This document shows positions 57,701-64,000 of a stretch of DNA of 64,000 nt, in pieces. The notes beneath the pieces were generated by a model, which was not told the DNA's origin, searched no databases, and was given only the letters and a program-made list of their open reading frames with translations. The stretch lies in contig JALMGJ010000008.1 in assembly GCA_023362775.1 (NCBI GenBank), positions 24,256,501-24,320,500 of the forward strand. Direction: 5' to 3'. A program made the translations under genes and the position numbers. Each line of letters starts with the position of its first letter. Position 1 is the first letter of the stretch. Source of the stretch: Charina bottae. Lineage: Eukaryota; Chordata; Lepidosauria; Squamata; Charinaidae.

Positions 57701-58140
57701 CCACAGATGAGTTGAAGTTTAAGCGAGAGGAGCACCAATGGGGCTGGGCATCTACTCGTCGGTGGTGCAGCCTATTCCTTCCCTCTGGAGAAGCTAAAGA
57801 CGCACTGGGATGGAAGAGACTCAACACCCCCCTTACTGCAAAAATGCAACTGGCCTAAACTCTGCTCTTAGTTTAAAGTACAGTCAGACCCATATTAAGA
57901 CTCTGGGTCTCTTTTTTCGCTTTGATCAGCTTCCTCTCCTCCAACCACTGGTTTCCTTTCCGGCACACTCTCCTTTCTCCCAGTTTGAAAAGGTAAGCAG
58001 AACCCAGCGTGGTGAGGTGCCCCTCCTGCCTGGGCTTGCACAGCCAAGCTTGGCGTGATGGTGGGCGAAGGCTGCGGGACAGACCCTCTTCCTCTCCCCT
58101 CGCCGCAGCCCTCGGGCCTAATGAGTTGTCAAAAGGAAGC
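54780..58140. other. Noncoding NEUROG2 upstream region
   Basis: No supported exon. Old interspersed repeats with GGTTTA/TAAACC-like motifs occur near 56495-56640 and 57650. E-box CAGCTG occurs near 57257. NEUROG2 enhancers are known to lie within several kb on both sides of the gene in mammals, so regulatory content is plausible, though I see no diagnostic motif. Confidence 0.4.
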
Positions 58141-58487
58141 AGGTTCCAGTGCGCGTGGTTAGCGGGACGCTCTGATTGGCCAGCTGCGCCTCGCGACCCC
58201 CATTCATTAATAAATTAGCGGCACGCTCCAGCCGAGCGCAAGGCACCAATCACACCCCAGAATTGTCCTGGTTGCCCACACACTTTCGGAGGATCAGATA
58301 AAAGGAAGGAGGAGGAAGGGGAAGAGGAGCACGCACCCCCCAAGAAAGAAAGAAAGAAAAGAGATGAGTGATGATAATGAAATGAAAAGGAAAGCTAAAC
58401 CTGGGGAGGGGGAGAGCCGAGGAGGCCTCGGGGGTACATTTGATTGTTTTCCATGGGGTATATAAGGGGTTTTAAGTAGAGTCGTGT
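58140..58487 (+). promoter_or_regulatory. NEUROG2: NEUROG2 proximal promoter
   Basis: A TATA box (TATATAAG, 58459-58466) lies about 25-30 bp before the expected start. Upstream are CCAAT boxes in both directions (ATTGGCCAG near 58174, CACCAATCAC near 58245), an adjacent E-box CAGCTG (58181-58186) and an AT-rich homeobox-like ATTCATTAATAAATTAG (58202). The arrangement is that of a TATA-driven developmental gene. Confidence 0.72.
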
Positions 58488-58851
58488 GCCAGACACACAG
58501 CCACAGAAACACAAGCAGCTTCGCTGTGACGAGAGGGTCCCGGCGCGTGCCAGCAGCTCTCCCCACCGAGTTGCCCTGTTTCTTACACACGCGCAGGCTA
58601 GTAGCGACGGGCCATAGAACCAGCTCTTCAAAGACCTTCCCCCACTCCCGGCAAGGGGCCCTGGACCCACACCAACACCCAGCGACGGTGGGACCTTCTC
58701 CAGCAACAGGGAGGGACCGGCGTGGGGCCAAGCTGAACCTGAAGGTTGCCCCAAGGGGCGGTGCGGAACGAGGCAGAAGCAGCCAGCCACGTCTTCAGCA
58801 AAAAAAAGGGGGCCGAGCGAAAAACAATTCGGTTACCTCTCAGAGAGCCAA
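58488..58851 (+). other. NEUROG2: NEUROG2 noncoding exon 1
   Basis: 5' UTR between the TATA box and a consensus donor (CCAA|GTAAGT at 58851/58852). Vertebrate NEUROG2 has one noncoding first exon and a single coding exon, as here. The intron runs 58852-59577 and ends cttgcag. It contains a 17-bp direct repeat (ATCCGATGCAGCGAAGT) near 59143 and 59174. Confidence 0.75.
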
Positions 58852-59578
58852 GTAAGTTTCCGATTCTCCTTCTCTCTTACCCATTTCTCTGAAGCGAACT
58901 TGGTTGGCTGAAGGCTGTTTTCGGAGCTGCCGCCAAAACTCCCGCTTAGTGCTTAGGCGCAATCGCAGTGGCTCCCTCTGCCTCCCCTCCCGGCCACAGA
59001 ATACTGGCAGGGAAGGCCGAGGCGCGGCTCGCTCCAAGGGCAACCGGGGCTGATTTCTGCAATGCCTCGCTGAGCGGGGTGGCTGGAAAGCAAGGCGCTC
59101 CCTTGGTTAGTTCATGCTCGATACAGTAAACCTCGCAAGCAAATCCGATGCAGCGAAGTCAACGGCCTTCGTGATCCGATGCAGCGAAGTGATTCGCGAC
59201 CCCAAAGAGATCCGTCCGAAGCCCCTGAGAGTGGACAGTAGACTTTAAAGCGCTTAGGAGTTAGCGGACTCTAAAGCTTAGCTTTGGGTGTACGTGTGCG
59301 TCATCGCTACATTGGTTGTGGCGCTGATGTCTATGAATGCTATGGAAAAGTTTCGCACGAGCTTATTGTGTTCGAGGGCAGCAGTGAGCCGCGCCACCAG
59401 CTTTCCCTCTTTTGTAAGAAGAGCGAAACTGACCCACCCTGGGTGCGCTCCTGCACTAAGGAGGCAGCGCCGGCCTCTTTGGGGCGTTTTGGGTGGGACG
59501 GGAAGGGGTGCTCCTGAGGAGCTCCAACTACCTCTCCTCGAGCTGACCACTTCTCTGGTTTTGTGTTCTTCTTGCAGG

Positions 59579-60397
59579 ATGTTCGTGAAGCCGGAGACCC
59601 TGGAAGTGAAGGAGGAAAAAGGGCTCCTTGACACTCGGTCGTCGTCCTCCTCCTCTTCCTCCTCCTCCTCCCTCTCCTCCTCCTCCTCCCTCTCCTCCTC
59701 CTCCTCCCTCGCACCTTTCTCCTCGGGCTCCGAGGGGGAGGACTACGAGGAAGAAGAGCCGTCTCGCGTCCTGCTGTCCCCCTCCGGGTCAGCGCCCGAA
59801 GTGGCCGTAAAAGCGGCGGAGCACACGCGCCTGCCCCATCTCGGCTTGAGACGGCACGACTGTAAGAGGCGCTCCGGCCGGGCGCGAAACGCCTCCCGCC
59901 TCACCAAGACGGCCGAGACGGTCCAGCGGCTCAAGAAGAGCCGCCGCCTGAAGGCCAACAACCGCGAGCGGAACCGGATGCACAATCTGAACGCGGCACT
60001 GGATGCCCTGCGGGAGGTGCTGCCCACTTTCCCGGAGGACGCAAAACTGACCAAGATCGAGACGCTGCGCTTCGCTCACAACTACATCTGGGCGCTCACC
60101 GAGACGCTCCGCTTGGCCGATCATTGCGGGGGCGGTGGAGCTGCTGCCGCCGCCGCCGCCGCCGCCTTTTCCGAGGCAGTGCTGGGAAGTATAAGCGGCG
60201 GCGGCGGCGGCGGCGGCAGCATTTCTCCAGCCTCCTCCTCGGGGTCCTGGAGCTGCACCACCAGCCCCGCTCCTTCGGCCAGCTCCTCCGCTTACAGCTG
60301 TACTTTGTCGCCCTCCAGCCCCGGCAGCTCCGCCTCAGAGTTGGACTTTTGGCAACCAGAAAATGCCGGCTATGTGCTGTCCAGAGATTTAATCTGA
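59579..60397 (+). CDS. NEUROG2: NEUROG2, neurogenin-2, proneural bHLH transcription factor
   Basis: NEUROG2 is a nuclear transcription factor that binds E-boxes as a heterodimer with E proteins and drives neuronal commitment in dorsal forebrain, spinal cord and sensory ganglia. The exon begins one base before the ATG, directly after the acceptor. 272 residues start [15 protein letters not shown], as in mammals. Residues 21-46 are a serine-rich tract, followed by an acidic stretch. HDCKRRS leads to the bHLH at 122-181 ([20 protein letters not shown], then [20 protein letters not shown]), which is identical in kind to the mammalian domain. After LADHCGGG come alanine and glycine runs, a Ser-rich segment with [10 protein letters not shown] and YSCTLSP, and the end at SRDLI. 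NEUROG1 and NEUROG3 are excluded by the N terminus, the WSCT/YSCTLSP motifs and the ZGRF1-LARP7 synteny. A longer open frame upstream is intronic. Confidence 0.97.
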   Translation: MFVKPETLEVKEEKGLLDTRSSSSSSSSSSSLSSSSSLSSSSSLAPFSSGSEGEDYEEEEPSRVLLSPSGSAPEVAVKAAEHTRLPHLGLRRHDCKRRSGRARNASRLTKTAETVQRLKKSRRLKANNRERNRMHNLNAALDALREVLPTFPEDAKLTKIETLRFAHNYIWALTETLRLADHCGGGGAAAAAAAAAFSEAVLGSISGGGGGGGSISPASSSGSWSCTTSPAPSASSSAYSCTLSPSSPGSSASELDFWQPENAGYVLSRDLI

Positions 60398-61405
60398 TGC
60401 CCGCTTGCTTCCCACCCGTCTCTTCCCGGGTGGGCCGGAGGAGTGGTTAGGCTAACCGTGGCCGGCCAGCAGCGGCGATCCCACGATTCGACTCTCGGGA
60501 AAGATTGGCCGGTTTACCGGACCGGGCTGGGGCGCGGCGAGCAGCGCTTGAGGCGTACTAGGGTGGAGCGCCTGATCCCCGGGACCCCGCCTGGCTGCAG
60601 TCCTCCGCGGGCCTTCTGCAGGGCCGCGAACGCTCCGAGTGCCTTCCTCTCCCCAGCAGTATCCGCTCGACGTTAGCGGTGCCTGGCGCTGGTGGCACCT
60701 GCTTGTTTCCCATTGCCAGCCTGGCGGCTGTGGGAATTACACCTGTCAGACCAAACTTTCTGTCCCCGTGATGTGCACTTTCCCACAATGTCTTTTGTTC
60801 GTTTCGCCCTCTGCCTCCCCCGCTCACAGCGACATGCGTACCTCTTTTTCTTAGCACCCCCTCGCCTTTCAGCCAGCTGTCTCCTATGATTTATGCGGAG
60901 GGAAAAGGAGAGAAAATGAAAAGTTGGAGGGTGGTTTTGTTTATCTGTTGATTTGCTTGTTTAGATTGAGTTAGGAGGCGCTGCATAATTTGTAGGCATT
61001 ACCCTGATTGAATGCAAGCGTGGAAATTTAGGGTGAACTCTATTCTGGGGCAGTAGAGAATATAGAAGTGGGGTGGGGTGAAGTAGGATGGGATGGATGG
61101 CGCTGAACCTGAAGAGTCTCTTATGCATTATTTATCTCCACCTTTGATTGATGGGAAACGCCTTTATTCTTTCAACAGGCTAAAAATACAGACAGAAAAA
61201 CATCAAAGAGAGCATAAACTGTAATTAGCCACACACTTTTGCTTTTATTTATTGCAAAGGAAATAAAAAGTTTTTTTGTAAGAAATGGGGGAAGGGGGAA
61301 GAGGCACAGATATATTTTTGTATATTTTACAGAGTTTATTCTAGTATGTATTTACAGTCGCAGAGCAGGGAGGTGGTTCTTAAAAATAAAACATATATAA
61401 ATAAA
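60398..61405 (+). terminator. NEUROG2: NEUROG2 3' UTR with polyadenylation signals
   Basis: The GC-rich sequence after the stop passes into an AT-rich stretch with AATAAA at 61385-61390 and again at 61400-61405, about 1 kb after the stop codon, a usual length for this gene. An earlier AATAAA lies near 61261. No other gene feature is visible in this stretch. Confidence 0.55.
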
Positions 61406-61409
61406 GTAT

Positions 61410-64000
61410 ATAATTTTTCATAAGAGGCAATGGTGGCTATCTATGGCTTTGTTGATAGGCTGGAGATTCTTTCTGAGTTGTTACTGCTTTAGTAGATGTC
61501 CTTTGGCTACAGTCTTGGGTGTAAATCCTAATGAATGTAGAATTTATCTTATTTATCTACTTTGCTAATAGTGCCTCACAGATCGGTTTTGAGATGTGCC
61601 TTTTTTAGAATCAATGAGGCTAATTATGACACGAGTGTAAGACTGTATCCAAATTTAAGTGAAGTGTACAGCTTACAGTGTGGACAGGGAGAACATAATA
61701 GAGATGAAATTGGGAGAAGGTTTTCACTTCCTGATCAAGCAGGAAAAAAAACTATTTTTATTTTTTTTTAAATTGCTTTAATATAGAAGGAAGAACAACA
61801 CTATGCTGTGTACAAGAAAATTATTCAGCCTAGTTCTTAAACAAATAATTAAACCATGTCCGCATGAAATAATAATCTCCAGTCTTTCCCTTCCATTGAT
61901 GGAGATTCCATTCATAAACAGAAGATGAACACTTCTCTATAATCCAAGGTTGCAGGTGGGAGGTTGTACTGTGTTTCCAACACTGAAGACTGATCTTCTG
62001 TGCTGCCCCTCATGCTTGATAAATCCATAAGCCTTGGCCATGATCAGTTAATATGGGATATTCCAGTTCTTGTACATGACTTTACTAATACTCCTTGTTT
62101 ATAAAAGCATGCTAGTGCACCTGGAACAATCGCCTGAACCACAATCCACTACAGATACCTGAAACTGTTTCATAAGAAAGATAGAATATCTGGAATAAAT
62201 CAATTCTACATGAAAGGAAGTAAATGGATTCAGACAAATTCTCCCTTGTTTATTTCAGTAATGGTGCAACCCTTGACTCCAAAGTAAGTCCCAGTAACTC
62301 ATTAAACCTTAATCCTGAGTTTAAGGATTGTGTCTTAAATTGGAATAACACTGAAATGGAAGTGACTTTAGTTAAGAATCAAGTGGTTACTCCTAGTGAG
62401 CTACACCGATACCTGAAAGCAGCTTAACATGGTTCAAAACATGTTCAGCAGGGCATCACTTTTAATTAATTGCATAGCACTTTTGTAAAATGGAAAGGCA
62501 ATGGCATTTGAGGAGTAAGAACAAATCCACCCATGTAAAAATACATGAATATAGGATTGTGTATGTGTGTGCGGGGTGTGTGTGTGTCAGGCAAACATTT
62601 TATTATTCACTTGATTAGGAAAGTTGTAACATGATCAAAATATAGATTTCCCTCTTTTGTGATTTGTGGATATACACAAAATATAAATCTTAGTCTAGAT
62701 TTATATGATTCTGCACTTAGAACCATAAAAACACAAAAATCCATGGAGGAGCAATTCTTCACCACCCTTGCAATACAATTTTATCCATGGCTACTTACAA
62801 ATTTTATTAATGTTCACTTCCAAATAAATGGGTATAGAATCACAGTATTTACCACTAAGTTCCTGCAGCAGAGCAATAATGGTTTTAACCCTAGTGTTGA
62901 ACAAGCCAGAGTTGCTTGGTTCACATATAGTATTATACCATAAATCATGGTTCATAAACCACCATAACTAAGTTCACATAATACACTATGCTCAAACAAT
63001 ATTATGCTTTAATCTAATATATGAACTAAGCAACTGTCTGTATATGTGAAACAAGATGGATTAAAACACAATAATTTAAACTCCTAGGCATACTTACCTG
63101 GGAGTAAAACCCACTTTCCCCCCCTCTTCCTGGCGGTTTCCTGCAGGAAACCCACAATAATCAATGGAATTTACATCTGAGTAGCCAGGCATATTTAGGC
63201 TAAATGCTAATGTGTTAAAACTCGCGTGATAGCTACCTCCATTCCATTTATGTGTTCTCTGGAGTTCGCTTACCGCAGAATCCAATGCATGCTTACTCAG
63301 AAATAAGCCTCAGTGTGTTAAACAAGTTTATTTCCAAGCAAGAATGCAGATTCTGCAACATGTTGGTACAATTTTAAAAAGAGATGGAGGAAATCCATTA
63401 CACGTTGTTATCAGCTAGAGGCAATGAGCTAAGCTGAGGACAGTGCCCATTTCCTTGCTGGATTTATGCCACTGCTCCACTAGCCAAGATCATTTCAGGT
63501 GGCTAAAAAACAAAATCTCCAATTTAATTTCAAATACTGTATAGTTAAAAACATAAAACATTTTTCAAACTAGAAAGGACAAGAATTGCCCACACCAATC
63601 AGATCAGCCCCTCAGAAACAACCTGTGCTCTTAATATTCCTCAAACGGCCGCGATTCCCCCAGAAAAACACCAGGGAAAAAGAGTCCATTTAAGCTTCAT
63701 AGAATTTCAAAGCTTGCAGTCCGGGAGCAGGTCTTCTGGGATTGCGTCCACCCAAGGTGCTAAACAGAAGTGTAGTTTTGCTTGTTTATGGCTTAGCATC
63801 TTGGGTAAACCAGTGTGGCTAGCAAACCACGATTTAGTGGTTTAGTGAGCTTTTGGTAAACCACGATAAGAAGATAAAGCTTCAGGATGATGCGCAAAAC
63901 AAGGGCTGGCTGGGTGCTTCACAGACAGGTAATTCTCCAGCTATCCCGTTGGAGCCAGTCAAAAAGAAGGAGCGGTGTGGGCGGGGCGGAGGAGGAAGAG
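61410..64000. other. Noncoding NEUROG2 downstream region
   Basis: No supported gene. A short GT-rich run lies near 62562-62588. Old repeats: GGGAGTAAAACCCAC and CTTACTCAGAAATAAGCCTC (63107-63312), and a GTTTATGG/AAACCACGATT type (62935-62975 and 63784-63870). The open frame 62224-62427 has no family resemblance or splice context. Confidence 0.45.

Noticed and set aside
59288..59578. Upstream extension of the NEUROG2 frame (97 extra codons)
   Set aside because: It ends at a cttgcag acceptor one base before the family-typical start MFVKPETLE. The extension is intronic and unlike any neurogenin.
62224..62427. 67-codon frame downstream of NEUROG2
   Set aside because: No family resemblance, no splice or promoter context, and it lies in AT-rich DNA where such frames arise by chance.

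Overview
The window is vertebrate nuclear DNA, most likely from a squamate reptile (lizard or snake). The genes have introns with GT-AG splice sites. Between them lie interspersed repeats typical of squamates: BovB/RTE LINEs, tRNA-derived SINEs with a BovB-like tail, the 'Sauria' type of SINE, several hAT-type nonautonomous DNA transposons with 8-bp target duplications, L2-like LINE relics and one candidate solo LTR. The gene order LARP7 (-), ZGRF1 (+), NEUROG2 (+) is the mirror image of the order on human chromosome 4q25 as I recall it, so the block looks syntenic.

Layout. 1-4400: 5' part of LARP7 on the minus strand (coding exons 2-4; the rest lies left of the window), with repeats in the introns. 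5640-6540: a CpG-rich divergent promoter between LARP7 and ZGRF1, with a second CRE-containing candidate first exon near 7330-7424. 10135-43611: the complete ZGRF1 coding sequence, which I rebuilt as 27 coding exons (1,903 residues, all splice phases consistent). It has an N-terminal DUF2439-type domain, a long low-conservation middle, a GRF zinc finger and a UPF1-like superfamily 1 helicase with all motifs intact. Its introns hold the largest repeats in the window: a 1.7-kb L1-like nonautonomous element, a BovB copy, a solo LTR touching a splice site, a 168-nt-arm inverted repeat, and hAT elements. 43740-58100: mostly noncoding, but with an orphan CpG island at 50560-51400 and two candidate exons (about 51917-52086 and 52660-52722) of a gene I do not recognise. 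58140-61410: NEUROG2, with promoter, noncoding exon 1, one intron and a single coding exon (272 residues). 61410-64000: noncoding, with old repeats.

The genes do not form a pathway. LARP7 binds and stabilises 7SK snRNA (control of P-TEFb). ZGRF1 is a DNA helicase of replication-fork and crosslink repair. NEUROG2 is a proneural bHLH transcription factor. The most unusual content is how mobile elements meet the exons: an LTR and a BovB copy sit within about 40 nt of two ZGRF1 splice acceptors, and a hAT insertion has duplicated the apparent acceptor of the unrecognised gene. I saw no CRISPR array, rRNA or free-standing tRNA gene.
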